Assembly: GCA_965216365.1 (NCBI GenBank)
Contig: CBDCFT010000015.1
Coordinates: forward strand, 1 to 64,000
Length of the DNA: 64,000 nucleotides
Source: CBDCFT01 sp965216365
GTDB taxonomy: Bacteria; Pseudomonadota; Gammaproteobacteria; Arenicellales; CBDCFT01
Reading direction: 5' to 3'
The notes below the pieces were generated by a model. That model was not told the origin of the DNA. It made no database searches and saw only the letters and a list, made by a program, of their open reading frames with translations. Below, one piece after another: positions 54,226-63,679 of the stretch. The stretch's first letter is position 1. Each line of letters opens with the position of its first letter. The translations under genes and the position numbers were made by a program.

Positions 54226-55114
54226 CGGCTTTAGGCCGCATGTCGGGTGTAACACAACTGGGCAGACCATCTTCCAGGGTCGGATACTTTAAACCACTAC
54301 CCATTTCCAGTAGCAACTTGCGATTGCTGATGCGGCGTGACTCCTTTAAATAGGATTGCATCGCCGGACTGAGTTTATCCATAGCTGCGCCAAAATCCAA
54401 CGATGGTGGTTCGTCCAAACCCAAAAACTCCGCGACCTTATTAAAATAATTCACCATACGCATGGGCTTACCGTCCGTAGCGTTGTAAATACCCGCGCTA
54501 AAATTGGCGCGCGATGCCGCGAGGCAAACGTTGGCAAGATCGTTGGCGTGAATGTGATTGGTGTAGGAACTGTTATGCACCGGCGGCAATGCCTGACCGC
54601 TCTTTATAAATCGAATAGGTAAGCGGCCCGGGCCGTAGATACCGCCAACGCGCAGGATCACGATGGGTACTTTGCTTTTTGAACTCCATTCCTCTAATGC
54701 CGATTCCGCATCCAGGCGGCGTTTTGCGCGATCCGTACTGGCATTGACGGCGCTGGTTTCGGTGATCCATTGACCACCCGCGTCGCCGTAAACGCCGGTC
54801 GTGCTAATCATGATAATACGTGTAGGTGGCCGGTCAGCTCGACTCAGGAGTGACACGAATTTGCGCATACGTGTGTCTGTGTTTGAATCGACTGAAGGTG
54901 GAACGAAGTAGTACACCAGCGAATCTTCGACAGGCAGGTACTTTGAAGTGGTATCGAGATCGGTACGCAGCGCGAATATACCCGTACCACGCAAGCGCTC
55001 AACCGACGCCTCGCTGCGCACGACACCCGTGACTGCGGCACTGCGTTTCACCCACTTGCTACCGACCCTGCGGCCGATATCGCCACAGCCCGCTATAAGA
55101 ACCTTGTCCGTCAC
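54188..55114 (-). CDS. NAD(P)-dependent epimerase/dehydratase-like SDR protein
   Basis: A 308-residue atypical extended SDR, GTG start. The NAD-binding motif is VLIAGCGDIGRRVGSKW, STTGVYGDAGGQWITE comes next, and GGIYGPGRLPIRFI marks the substrate side. The catalytic Tyr-x3-Lys is not clear: DRAKRRLDAE occupies the usual place. That resembles YeeZ-like proteins of uncertain function. It precedes the antiporter on the minus strand (convergent overlap with nudF downstream). Confidence 0.82.
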   Translation of the reverse strand: MTDKVLIAGCGDIGRRVGSKWVKRSAAVTGVVRSEASVERLRGTGIFALRTDLDTTSKYLPVEDSLVYYFVPPSVDSNTDTRMRKFVSLLSRADRPPTRIIMISTTGVYGDAGGQWITETSAVNASTDRAKRRLDAESALEEWSSKSKVPIVILRVGGIYGPGRLPIRFIKSGQALPPVHNSSYTNHIHANDLANVCLAASRANFSAGIYNATDGKPMRMVNYFNKVAEFLGLDEPPSLDFGAAMDKLSPAMQSYLKESRRISNRKLLLEMGSGLKYPTLEDGLPSCVTPDMRPKAVNDPDKPTRETT

Positions 55115-55115
55115 C

Positions 55116-56285
55116 TTAATCTCGTCTTAAATCATCCGATACGGCTATCGGGGTAGGATAGCGGAATACAATCCAGTAGGTCGATGCTACAAATGTAAAA
55201 ATTGTTGACAACTGAACTAACGACGCTGCGTCCGCACTGATGAGTTCAGACTCCAGTGCAAGGAAAACCATTAACAGGGAGAACTCACTCAACTGACCCA
55301 GACGTACTCCCATTTCCCAGGCCAGCTTTTCCGTCTCCGCCGCCTTAACGAACAAAAATCGAAAGGCAACCGGCTTAAGAACGATTACCAACGCGGCTAA
55401 AACCAGGGCCGGCACGATGACATGAACCGTGGATAACATGTTAAAACTTGCGCCCAGCGCGAAGAAAAACAATACCAGGAAAAAGTCGCGTAACGGTTTC
55501 AGGCTCTCGGCAATATGTCTGGCGATAGGGCTGGTGGCAATCGCAACACCGGCAATAAAAGCGCCAATCTCGTAAGAGAAACCCAGCGATTGCGCCAACT
55601 GTGCCATGCCCAGACACCAACCGATAGTCACCAGAAAAATGTATTCCTGGATACGATCAAATTTGGCGAATAATTTTAATAATACGTATCGATTACATGC
55701 GTATGCGAACAGTGCAAGCAGGGGAAGACCCAATAACAACAATCCGATATTCTTTAACGGCAGTTCACCCACCCCCAAACCCTGAAAAACCAGCAACGCG
55801 ATAATGGCGAACAAATCCTGTATTAACAGGATACTGATCATCAACTCGCCCATTCGCCGGTGATGCAATACTGTGGTCGGCAGTAGTTTTAAGCCGATAA
55901 TGGTGCTGGAGAAAATTGTCGCCACACCCACAACAAGACAGTCGAACGTGCCGAATCCGGACAAGTACGCCACCATAAATCCAAGCGCACCGAACGCCGC
56001 GAAACTGATTAGGGTGACGGTCGCAGATTCGAGGAATAACTGGATCAGTTTTTGCGGGTAAAGATTGAGTCCGAGTAAAAATAATAAAAAGATAATACCG
56101 ATATGCGCCATGTCCTGAATCAGGGCAGCGTCGGATATCAAACCAAACCCCCACGGACCGAACAACGCGCCCAAAACGATATACGCCACTAACAATGCTT
56201 GTCGGGCATACAATGCCGCCGTTGCCAGCACCGCCGCGCCGGCAAATACTAAAAAGATAGAAAAAACGATGGACTCGCCGTGCAT
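55116..56285 (-). CDS. CPA2-family cation:proton antiporter (KefB/KefC-like membrane domain)
   Basis: A 389-residue membrane protein with about 12 helices from ATG 56285, preceded by AAGGA; the open frame upstream to 56390 is not coding-like. IGIIFLLFLLGLNLYPQKL, SSTIIGLKLLPT and FALGASFNML are typical of CPA2 Na+/H+ or K+/H+ antiporters. It has no TrkA-N or regulatory C-terminal domain. Confidence 0.9.
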   Translation of the reverse strand: MHGESIVFSIFLVFAGAAVLATAALYARQALLVAYIVLGALFGPWGFGLISDAALIQDMAHIGIIFLLFLLGLNLYPQKLIQLFLESATVTLISFAAFGALGFMVAYLSGFGTFDCLVVGVATIFSSTIIGLKLLPTTVLHHRRMGELMISILLIQDLFAIIALLVFQGLGVGELPLKNIGLLLLGLPLLALFAYACNRYVLLKLFAKFDRIQEYIFLVTIGWCLGMAQLAQSLGFSYEIGAFIAGVAIATSPIARHIAESLKPLRDFFLVLFFFALGASFNMLSTVHVIVPALVLAALVIVLKPVAFRFLFVKAAETEKLAWEMGVRLGQLSEFSLLMVFLALESELISADAASLVQLSTIFTFVASTYWIVFRYPTPIAVSDDLRRD

Positions 56286-56647
56286 GATGTTCCTTGCCGT
56301 TAATGGTGTGTCATTGTAACCCGTGGAATGAATTGTAGGAGTGAGCGGCGACCGCCAGGGATGGTGGAAGTGCTGGCGATGCAGGAGCAATCGGCAGTCT
56401 CGCGAATTGATTCAACTGGATTCCATCCTTTGGTGCGCCATGGGCGTGCATCCACTGGCTTCTCCCGCCGGTGCAGAGTTGTTTTCGCTAAACCCGTTTT
56501 AGAACTAAAATATAATTTATTCGGTGGAACATGTTCCACCCTACTACTGCTATTTCACAACTGACCGCTGAAAGCCGAATGCTGATCGCTAATTTTTTAG
56601 ACTCTTAGTGAAAGCCAAAATCGCAAAACAAGAACTGATGCCTAAGT
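56286..56647. other. Gene-free stretch with an 18-bp perfect palindrome
   Basis: No gene is seen. GTAGGAGTGAGCGGCGACCG (56336-56355) is a fragment of the REP-type repeats found elsewhere in the window. GGTGGAACATGTTCCACC at 56523-56540 is a perfect palindrome that could be an operator or part of a dispersed element. Confidence 0.5.
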
Positions 56648-57220
56648 TTAACTCACCGCTTTCCATTTAATATTACAACCCACGCTGGGTTTTTGATCGC
56701 CTGGTACCGGCTGACCGCTTAACATCGCGTCCACAGCAGCGCGCAAATCTTCTCCTGTAACTGGAACACCGCTGTTGGGCCGGCTGCCGTCGAACTGACC
56801 GCGATAAACCAGGACACGATTTTTATCGAACAAAAAGAAATCCGGTGTGCAGGCAGCGGTGTAGGCTTTGGCGACTTCCTGGCTTTCGTCGTAAAGATAG
56901 GGAAAGGAATAGCCGTATTTTTCAGCGTCCGCCCGCATGTATTCGGGGCCATCCTGCGGATGGGTGCCGATGTCGTTTGCGCTGATAGCAACCACCGCAA
57001 GGCCTTTGTCTTGGTATTCGCGCGCAAACTTCACAAACTCATCGCGGATATGCACGACGTAGGGACAATGGTTGCAGATAAACGCGACTAATATTGCGGA
57101 AGCATTATCAAAATCCTTTAAACCAACTGTTGTTCCACCGACTGCGGCGTTGGTGTTGGGTAGTGAAAATTCCGGCGCTTTTGTACCGAGTTCAAGCATG
57201 GTGGATTCGGTTAATGACAT
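56648..57220 (-). CDS. Thioredoxin-fold/AhpC-TSA-like protein
   Basis: A 190-residue protein of the peroxiredoxin-like thioredoxin family with the motif FICNHCPYVVHIRDEF (CxxC variant CNHC), AISANDIGTHPQDGPEYM and AACTPDFFLFD. Such proteins are predicted thiol-disulfide enzymes in the cytoplasm. It follows the MoeB-like gene by six bases. Confidence 0.85.
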   Translation of the reverse strand: MSLTESTMLELGTKAPEFSLPNTNAAVGGTTVGLKDFDNASAILVAFICNHCPYVVHIRDEFVKFAREYQDKGLAVVAISANDIGTHPQDGPEYMRADAEKYGYSFPYLYDESQEVAKAYTAACTPDFFLFDKNRVLVYRGQFDGSRPNSGVPVTGEDLRAAVDAMLSGQPVPGDQKPSVGCNIKWKAVS

Positions 57221-57226
57221 AACTGG

Positions 57227-57994
57227 TTATCCCGTTTTCTTTGTGTCGACTACGGTACCACAGGCGCCGCAGTTCGGATTCTTTGGCAACTTCATTTCCT
57301 GCCATTGCATGGTGCGCGCATCTAACAACAGTAGACGCGATGCTAATGTCTCGCCTGTCTTCAACAACAGCTTGATGGTCTCGGTCGCTTCAATGCATCC
57401 GATAATACCCACGACCGGACCGAGCACACCGGTGTCGGCGCAGCGCTCATCCAGTTCCGTCGAAGCCGGGTATAAACATTCAAAGCAGGGGCTTTCAGGG
57501 TCGTCCAGTCTGTAAACACTGACCTGCCCTTCCATGCGAATGGCGGCACCCGCTACCAGCGGCGTTGCCGTGTCCAGGCAAGCATTGTTGAGCGCAAATC
57601 GTGCAGCAAAATTATCCGTCGCATCGACCACGACGTCGGCCAGCTCAACTTGTTCAAGCAGCTCATCCCCTTGCAATTTGTGCGCAAAGGTTGTGAATTT
57701 AACGTCCGGATTTATCGCACTGAGGGTCTTTACCGCGGATTCAACTTTCGGCTCGCCGATGCTGGCGGTAGTGTGCACGATTTGCCGTTGCAAATTAGCA
57801 AGGTCAACGTAATCATGATCGGTCAACACCATATGCCCGATGCCGCTGGCGGCAAGATACATGGACACCGGCGAACCGAGGCCACCCAACCCGACCAGCA
57901 ATACGCGCGAATCCAGTAAAGTTTGCTGACCATCGATATCGATGCCTGGAAGCATTATCTGGCGGCTATAACGCAGTAGATAATCGTCATTCAT
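57227..57994 (-). CDS. moeB: MoeB/ThiF-family adenylyltransferase
   Basis: A 255-residue E1-like enzyme from ATG 57994. It has the nucleotide-binding LLVGLGGLGSPVSMYLA, TDHDYVDLANLQRQ, and zinc cysteines in PCFECLYP and CGACGT; ATDNFAARFALNNAC contains the conserved Asp. It would adenylate the C-terminal Gly-Gly of MoaD or of ThiS; the nearby Mo-cofactor genes favour MoaD. Confidence 0.87.
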   Translation of the reverse strand: MNDDYLLRYSRQIMLPGIDIDGQQTLLDSRVLLVGLGGLGSPVSMYLAASGIGHMVLTDHDYVDLANLQRQIVHTTASIGEPKVESAVKTLSAINPDVKFTTFAHKLQGDELLEQVELADVVVDATDNFAARFALNNACLDTATPLVAGAAIRMEGQVSVYRLDDPESPCFECLYPASTELDERCADTGVLGPVVGIIGCIEATETIKLLLKTGETLASRLLLLDARTMQWQEMKLPKNPNCGACGTVVDTKKTG

Positions 57995-58090
57995 AGCGTC
58001 GATTTTAGCATCATCCGCGGGCAAACCCTTGCCAAGCGGCACCGATAACGGTAGCTTGCTCGTATAAGTAGAAACAGTATGTGACGGTGC

Positions 58091-58600
58091 ATGACCACTC
58101 CTGAATCCAAGCTAACGCATTTTGATCAACACGGCGATGCCCATATGGTGGACGTCGGCGCAAAAGATGTGACAGAGCGCAAAGCCGTCGCCGAGGGCAG
58201 TATCAGCATGCAGGCACAAACGCTGGCTTTGATCGAGCAAGGCGGCCACAAAAAAGGCGATGTTCTGGGCATCGCCCGCGTCGCCGGAATCATGGCGGCG
58301 AAAAAAACTTCGGAACTCATTCCGTTATGCCATCCATTGATGCTGACTCGCGTGGCGATTGACTTCGACATTGATCAAACAAATACCGCAGTGCACTGCA
58401 CAGTCACGACGGAAACAACCGAGCGCACCGGCGTCGAAATGGAAGCTTTGACTGCTGTTCAAGTTGCGCTGCTAACTGTTTATGACATGTGTAAAGCGGT
58501 AGATCGTGGCATGACGATATCCGGAGTGAAGCTTATCGAAAAAGTTGGTGGCAAATCCGGCCACTGGCAACGTGAATCAACGGAAAACAACAATGGCTGA
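58091..58600 (+). CDS. moaC: Cyclic pyranopterin monophosphate synthase MoaC
   Basis: A 169-residue enzyme that forms cPMP from the MoaA product. Motifs are MVDVGAKDVTERKAVAEG, KKTSELIPLCHPL, TTETTERTGVEMEALTAVQV and MTISGVKLIEKVGGKSG. It overlaps moeA by eight bases. No moaA is in the window. Confidence 0.96.
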   Translation: MTTPESKLTHFDQHGDAHMVDVGAKDVTERKAVAEGSISMQAQTLALIEQGGHKKGDVLGIARVAGIMAAKKTSELIPLCHPLMLTRVAIDFDIDQTNTAVHCTVTTETTERTGVEMEALTAVQVALLTVYDMCKAVDRGMTISGVKLIEKVGGKSGHWQRESTENNNG

Positions 58601-59861
58601 CGCGCAGGTGTTGCGCGACCCCAGTTGCGCTGACGATTTTGACCCTAACTCATTGCCGGTCGAGGAGGCGTTAAGCCGAATTGAGTCATTTATCCTGCCG
58701 ATCAAAGACACCGAACAGGTCGCGGTGCGCAGTGCGCTGGGACGTGTCCTGGCGCAAGATGTTTTGTCACCTATCGATGTTCCGCAACACGATAATTCAG
58801 GCATGGACGGTTACGCGGTAGCAAGTAATGACCTGCCTGCAACGGGAGAAGCCACACTAAAGGTTATCGGAACCTCCTGGGCGGGAAAACCTTTTACCGG
58901 CGCCGTTCAATCCGGACAATGCGCACGCATCATGACCGGCGGTGTGTTACCCGCAGGCGCCGACTCGGTCGTCATGCAGGAACATGTTGAAGTCACCGGC
59001 GACACCGTGAAGATCGGAACCGGGCATCGCAAAGGCCAAAACGTGCGTTATGCCGGCGAGGATTTGGCTGCGGGGGCGAAGGCGCTGCAAGCCGGTCATC
59101 GCATCACACCTGCGGATTTGGGGCTGGCGGCCTCATTAGGCTGTGCTGAGTTGCGTGTGTTTCGCAAACCGCGGGTCACTTTTTTTTCCACTGGTGATGA
59201 GTTGCGTTCGCTTGGCGAAATGCTGGCCGAGGGCGAAATTTATGACAGCAATCGTTACAGCTTGTTTGGCATGCTCACACAACTCGGTGTGGATTTTGTC
59301 GATGCCGGCGTCGTTCGCGACAATCAGGACGAACTGCGCGATGTCCTGGCACGTTCAGCACAAACCTCCGACGCCATGATCACAACCGCCGGCGCATCCG
59401 TCGGCGATGCCGACTTTGTACAACAAACCTTAACTGAACTCGGGCAAGTCAACTTCTGGAAAATCGCCATGAAACCGGGCCGCCCCCTGGCATTCGGCAA
59501 AATCGGCGATGCCTTGTTTTTTGGTTTGCCGGGGAACCCGGTCTCGGTCATGGTGACGTTCTATCAATTTGTGCTCCCAGCCCTGCGCCGTTTAATGGGT
59601 CAATTACAAACCGCACCGTTGCGTATGAAAGTGAAATGCGAATCGGCTTTGAAAAAAAGACCCGGGCGCATGGAATTTCAACGCGGCGTATTGGACACAA
59701 ACAAAAACGGTGAAATGACCGTTCGCAGCACTGGTGAACAAGGCTCTGGTATTTTAAGTTCGATGGCCCAGGCAAATTGTTTTATCGTACTACCGACCAG
59801 TGCCGGTAACGTCACTGCGGGAGATCCGGTGGAGATAGAACCTTTTTACGGCTTGATGTAA
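58593..59861 (+). CDS. moeA: Molybdopterin molybdenumtransferase MoeA
   Basis: A 422-residue protein from ATG 58593, which inserts molybdate into adenylated molybdopterin. It has PQHDNSGMDGYAV, ARIMTGGVLPAGADSVVMQE, STGDELRSLGEML, GASVGDADFV and FFGLPGNPVSVM. The longer frame from 58545 lies inside moaC and is not needed. Confidence 0.96.
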   Translation: MADAQVLRDPSCADDFDPNSLPVEEALSRIESFILPIKDTEQVAVRSALGRVLAQDVLSPIDVPQHDNSGMDGYAVASNDLPATGEATLKVIGTSWAGKPFTGAVQSGQCARIMTGGVLPAGADSVVMQEHVEVTGDTVKIGTGHRKGQNVRYAGEDLAAGAKALQAGHRITPADLGLAASLGCAELRVFRKPRVTFFSTGDELRSLGEMLAEGEIYDSNRYSLFGMLTQLGVDFVDAGVVRDNQDELRDVLARSAQTSDAMITTAGASVGDADFVQQTLTELGQVNFWKIAMKPGRPLAFGKIGDALFFGLPGNPVSVMVTFYQFVLPALRRLMGQLQTAPLRMKVKCESALKKRPGRMEFQRGVLDTNKNGEMTVRSTGEQGSGILSSMAQANCFIVLPTSAGNVTAGDPVEIEPFYGLM

Positions 59862-59867
59862 TTCGCC

Positions 59868-60425
59868 TTGAAAGCTGACGCCAACCGCTGGGATTTAAAA
59901 TACCGTAATGTCGCGGTCGATTTCACACCCGACCCGTTGTTGCTCGGGTTAAGCGACCGCTTGCAAGGCCCAGGCCGGGCATTGGATGTCGCCTGCGGTG
60001 TTGCACAGAATGCCATTTGGCTGGCGGAGCAGGGCTTTACCTCTTATGGTATCGATGCCAGCCCGGTCGGGTTAACGCGCGGTTTGAACGAATCCATTGA
60101 ACGCGATACCTATATTCGATTGATTGCGGCAGATCTCGACTTTTATCCATTGCCCGAAAATTTCTTCGATGTGATTGTGGTTTTTCGGTACCTGAATCGC
60201 GATTTGATTCCGACGCTAAAACAAGCACTGAATGTCGGCGGTCTAATGGTTTATAAAACCTTTAATGTGCGACACCTGGAAACTAATTCGAGTTTCAATA
60301 AAAACTATGTGTTGCAAGCAGGCGAACTTAAAGAATTTTTCTCGGACTTTAAAACCGTCACCACCAACGATGACGATTCGCTCGATGATAATCAGACGTA
60401 TTGGGTGGGTATTCGTTCAGATTAG
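59868..60425 (+). CDS. Class I SAM-dependent methyltransferase (TehB-like)
   Basis: A 185-residue methyltransferase with TTG start six bases after moeA. The SAM motif is ALDVACGVAQNAIWLAEQG, then GIDASPVGL and DLDFYPLPENFFDVIVVFRYLNRDLIP. This is the pattern of TehB-like enzymes; the substrate is unknown. Its position after moeA may be only transcriptional convenience. Confidence 0.83.
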   Translation: MKADANRWDLKYRNVAVDFTPDPLLLGLSDRLQGPGRALDVACGVAQNAIWLAEQGFTSYGIDASPVGLTRGLNESIERDTYIRLIAADLDFYPLPENFFDVIVVFRYLNRDLIPTLKQALNVGGLMVYKTFNVRHLETNSSFNKNYVLQAGELKEFFSDFKTVTTNDDDSLDDNQTYWVGIRSD

Positions 60426-60433
60426 ATAAAGTA

Positions 60434-61636
60434 TTAGGACAGGACGCGATCCAGATCGGCGCATAAATCTTCCGGGTCTTCCAATCCGATAGACACGCGA
60501 AACACACCGTCACCGGCGTAGGACTTATAGCTTTCCAATTGTGTGCCGGTTAACTTAAATGACGATTGAATTAAGTCCTGGGTGTCCAACCAAAAAATCA
60601 AGCTGCGATGATGTCCTAAAGACACAGCATAGTGAAAAACCGATAACTCTTTCATCATGCGCGCGGCAAGTCGCTCGCCATCGTCCACTTGCACCGCCAT
60701 CATGCCGGAAAAATTATTCATTTGTGTCTTTGCGAGATCATGTTGCGGATGCGACGGCAATCCGGGATACAACACTTTGTTGACTTTCGGGTGTGATTGC
60801 AAAAACTGCGCGACTGCTAGTGCGTTTTCTTCATGGCATTTCATGCGCAAGGGCAAGGTCGCCGCGCCACGCATAATCAACCAGGCATTGAACGGACTGA
60901 TATTGCCACCGTAATGAATACTGCCTTCGATAGTGACCGGTTCGAGTAACGCACTGGAGCCGAGTACCGCGCCACCCAGAGCGTCGCCGTGACCGCCTAT
61001 ATATTTCGTTAACGAGTGCACGACGTAATCCGCGCCGAGTTCTAACGGACGAGTTGCAATCGGCGATGCGAAAGTCGAATCAACCGCTAATCGTGCATTG
61101 GCGGCGTGGGCCACATCAGCGATAGCCTTGATATCGGCCAAACGCATAATCGGATTGGCCGGTGTTTCTATCCAAACCAATTTCGTGTTTGAACTAATGG
61201 CAGATGCAACATTGGACACTTGCGATGTGTCCACCGGCGTCACATCGATACCCATGCGTGGCAAGGTGGTGCGTACGATTTCCGCCGTGCCTGCGTAGTT
61301 GGTATCGCTGATAATGAGGTGATCGCCCTGACTCAACGAGGTCAACAACAACGATGTCGTAGCCGACATGCCCGATGCGAATGCGACACAGGCCTCCGCG
61401 CCCTCCAACGCCGCGAGCTTTTGTTCCAGTTGTCTGACCGTGGGATTGCCCCATCGGCTGTAGATATAAGGTGCTTGTTCCTCAAGATTTTGCGAGGAAA
61501 AACTGATCGGTTCATCCACAACATAAGTGCTGGACATCACAATATTGGGCGCCGATGCACCGGTGACCGGATCGGGTGCTTCGCCTGCGTGCACCGCCCG
61601 CGTTCTAATGCCTTTCATTTTTTTAAGGTCGTGCAT
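60434..61636 (-). CDS. Cys/Met metabolism PLP-dependent enzyme
   Basis: A 400-residue fold type I PLP enzyme of the cystathionine gamma-synthase/methionine gamma-lyase group. It shows YSRWGNPTVRQLEQKLAALEGAE, FASGMSATTS, the PLP-Asp stretch LAVDSTFASPIATRPLELGADYV and the Schiff-base Lys in HSLTKYIGGHGD. Whether it acts as gamma-synthase, gamma-lyase or O-succinylhomoserine sulfhydrylase cannot be told from the sequence alone. Confidence 0.9.
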   Translation of the reverse strand: MHDLKKMKGIRTRAVHAGEAPDPVTGASAPNIVMSSTYVVDEPISFSSQNLEEQAPYIYSRWGNPTVRQLEQKLAALEGAEACVAFASGMSATTSLLLTSLSQGDHLIISDTNYAGTAEIVRTTLPRMGIDVTPVDTSQVSNVASAISSNTKLVWIETPANPIMRLADIKAIADVAHAANARLAVDSTFASPIATRPLELGADYVVHSLTKYIGGHGDALGGAVLGSSALLEPVTIEGSIHYGGNISPFNAWLIMRGAATLPLRMKCHEENALAVAQFLQSHPKVNKVLYPGLPSHPQHDLAKTQMNNFSGMMAVQVDDGERLAARMMKELSVFHYAVSLGHHRSLIFWLDTQDLIQSSFKLTGTQLESYKSYAGDGVFRVSIGLEDPEDLCADLDRVLS

Positions 61637-61677
61637 GATTTCCTCTTAACTTTGAGCTTGCCCGGATCACAGGCTTT

Positions 61678-62538
61678 CTAACTAGCGAGTTGTTGTGACG
61701 CTTGGTTCAATGATTGAGCACGTTTATCGTTAACCACCGTTATACGATGCATGCGGCGGTAATGTGGTAAATAATCTGCGACGGCATAGTGTTGCGTCAC
61801 GCGGTTGTCCCACATTGCGATAGAGTTTGGTTGCCAACGAAAGCGCACCTGAAATTCCGGGCTTTCGATATGGCTGAACAAGTAATGCAACAAGCGGTCG
61901 CTTTCAGCCGTCGTCATATTGAGAATGTGATTGGTAAAACTTTGGTTTACGTATAAATACCGTTTGCCGGTTATCGGATGTTGCTGCACAACTGGGTGAA
62001 CGGCCGAACCCACTGTCGCCATAGCCTGATTCAACGCATCGGTATCGCCTTGTTGGTTAATATAGTTATTGCGAAACGAACCCATGTCATGCACGGCAGA
62101 CAATTTCGCACAGTGCATTTTTAAATCATCCGGCAACGCATCATACGCCGCATACATACTCGACCAGATTGTATCGCCACCGGTTGGTGGAACGTCTTGC
62201 GCGTGCAGAACCGACGCGAATGGCGGATTAGGTTTGAAAGTCAAGTCAGTGTGCCAATCATTGGTGTCCGGCTGTCTTTTTGCATCGTTCTCCAGTAGAA
62301 CAATGTTGGCGAACCCATCAACATGCGGATAAACATGATGCGGCGCGTCCAATTCACCAAAACTTCTGGCGAACTCGATATGGGTCTGCGGTGCAATCGC
62401 CTGATCACGAAAAAAGATGACTTGATGATCCAACAACGCCTTATAAATTGCATCCAGTGTAGAGTCATCCAACGGCTGCGTCAGATCAATACCCGAAATT
62501 TCCGCACCGATGGCAGGTGTCAGTTGATCGACAATCAT
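61678..62538 (-). CDS. TauD/TfdA-family Fe(II)/2-oxoglutarate dioxygenase
   Basis: A 286-residue dioxygenase. The iron site is HTD (His96, Asp98) with the distal His in WDNRVTQHYAVADY, and RRMHRITV supplies the 2-oxoglutarate-binding Arg. TGGDTIWSSMYAAYDALP is typical of TauD-like enzymes. It could desulfonate taurine or oxidise a related compound; no taurine transporter genes are in the window. Confidence 0.9.
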   Translation of the reverse strand: MIVDQLTPAIGAEISGIDLTQPLDDSTLDAIYKALLDHQVIFFRDQAIAPQTHIEFARSFGELDAPHHVYPHVDGFANIVLLENDAKRQPDTNDWHTDLTFKPNPPFASVLHAQDVPPTGGDTIWSSMYAAYDALPDDLKMHCAKLSAVHDMGSFRNNYINQQGDTDALNQAMATVGSAVHPVVQQHPITGKRYLYVNQSFTNHILNMTTAESDRLLHYLFSHIESPEFQVRFRWQPNSIAMWDNRVTQHYAVADYLPHYRRMHRITVVNDKRAQSLNQASQQLAS

Positions 62539-62571
62539 GATTGACTACTGTCTTGCATGCTTGCCGGTAAC

Positions 62572-62874
62572 TCAGTGATTGGCTTTTGCGTGATTCGCCT
62601 CGTAAATAGCCTTTTGTTCAGCAGTGGCTTCCTTTTGGTATTTGTCCTTCCACTCTGAGTACGGCATACCGTAAACAATTTCGCGAGCTTGGTCGTAGTC
62701 GATGTCGATGCCTTTTTCTTCAGCTTCGGCGCGATACCATTTCGATAAACAGTTACGGCAAAAACTGGCAAGATTCATTAAATCAATGTTCTGCACGTCG
62801 GGATTGGCGCGCAAATGATCGACCAGCCGCCGGTAAACAGCCGCTTCTATTTCGGTTTGAGTTTGTTTTTCCAT
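62572..62874 (-). CDS. DUF1244 family protein
   Basis: A 100-residue protein from ATG 62874, with AGGAG 7 bases before it; the longer frame to 62928 is not needed. It contains the family pattern AAVYRRLVDHL, DVQNIDLMNLASFCRNCLSKWY and YGMPYSEWKDKYQ, with the FCRNC cysteines that may bind metal. Function unknown. Confidence 0.9.
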   Translation of the reverse strand: MEKQTQTEIEAAVYRRLVDHLRANPDVQNIDLMNLASFCRNCLSKWYRAEAEEKGIDIDYDQAREIVYGMPYSEWKDKYQKEATAEQKAIYEANHAKANH

Positions 62875-62924
62875 TGGTAACTCCTGATATTTAATTTGAT
62901 TGTTCGTACCATTTGACTGGAAGG

Positions 62925-63359
62925 TCAACCCGGCGTGTTTGATTCAACCCAGCGCTCGCCGTCTGCCAGATTTTCTTTTTTCCAAAACGGTGCGTTTGAT
63001 TTCAAGTCTTCCATGATTTCACGGCAGGCTATAAACGCGGCTGCACGATGAGCTGACCACACTGCAACTAATACTATCGGGTCGCCCGGTGACAACGGCC
63101 CAACGCGATGCAGAATTAAAACATCCAGTAAATCGTGGGATTGCATGGCTTGTTCGGCAATGGTTTGCAGATGCTGTTCGGTCATACCCGGGTAATGCTC
63201 CAGGGTCATAGATGTGACCGTATCGCCCTCGTTAAAATCACGCATGCTGCCGACAAAGCTCACGCTGGCGCCAAAATTTCCTTTCGTTAATTTTTCGCCT
63301 TCGTACTTCGACAATTCCTGCCAGGGATCGAAAGCCTGCTCGCGCACTTCTATGAGCAT
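62925..63359 (-). CDS. moaE: Molybdopterin synthase catalytic subunit MoaE
   Basis: A 144-residue large subunit. It has GASVSFVGSMRDFNEGDTV, ILHRVGPLSPGDPIVLVAVWSAHRAAAF and the catalytic Lys in NAPFWKKE. It makes the molybdopterin dithiolene with MoaD, encoded two bases upstream. Confidence 0.96.
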   Translation of the reverse strand: MLIEVREQAFDPWQELSKYEGEKLTKGNFGASVSFVGSMRDFNEGDTVTSMTLEHYPGMTEQHLQTIAEQAMQSHDLLDVLILHRVGPLSPGDPIVLVAVWSAHRAAAFIACREIMEDLKSNAPFWKKENLADGERWVESNTPG

Positions 63360-63361
63360 AC

Positions 63362-63592
63362 CTAACCGCCTGTCACCGGTGGAAAAAACGCCACTTCATC
63401 GCCGTCAGACACCGGCGAATCCAGTGCAACATATTTCTGGTTAACGGCGAACAGAATATTGTCTTCCATCGACTTTCCAGTTGCCGCTGCCCAGGCATCG
63501 GACACGGTGTTTACGTCCACAGCTTCCAGCTCACGGCTGTCGATCCCAACACGTTCGCGCAGACTGGCGAAAAATTTAACGGTAATACTCAT
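63362..63592 (-). CDS. moaD: Molybdopterin synthase sulfur carrier MoaD
   Basis: A 76-residue beta-grasp protein (VKFFASLRERVGID at the start) ending in FFPPVTGG; the terminal Gly-Gly is adenylated and thiocarboxylated. It is coupled to moaE and divergent from moaB. Confidence 0.95.
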   Translation of the reverse strand: MSITVKFFASLRERVGIDSRELEAVDVNTVSDAWAAATGKSMEDNILFAVNQKYVALDSPVSDGDEVAFFPPVTGG

Positions 63593-63679
63593 TGCATCAT
63601 AAAACGTTTGTTCTGAATCAATATTTTAACGCAGCTTTTAGCTACAATCGGGCCGTTGTTACTAAATAAACAGAAACTC

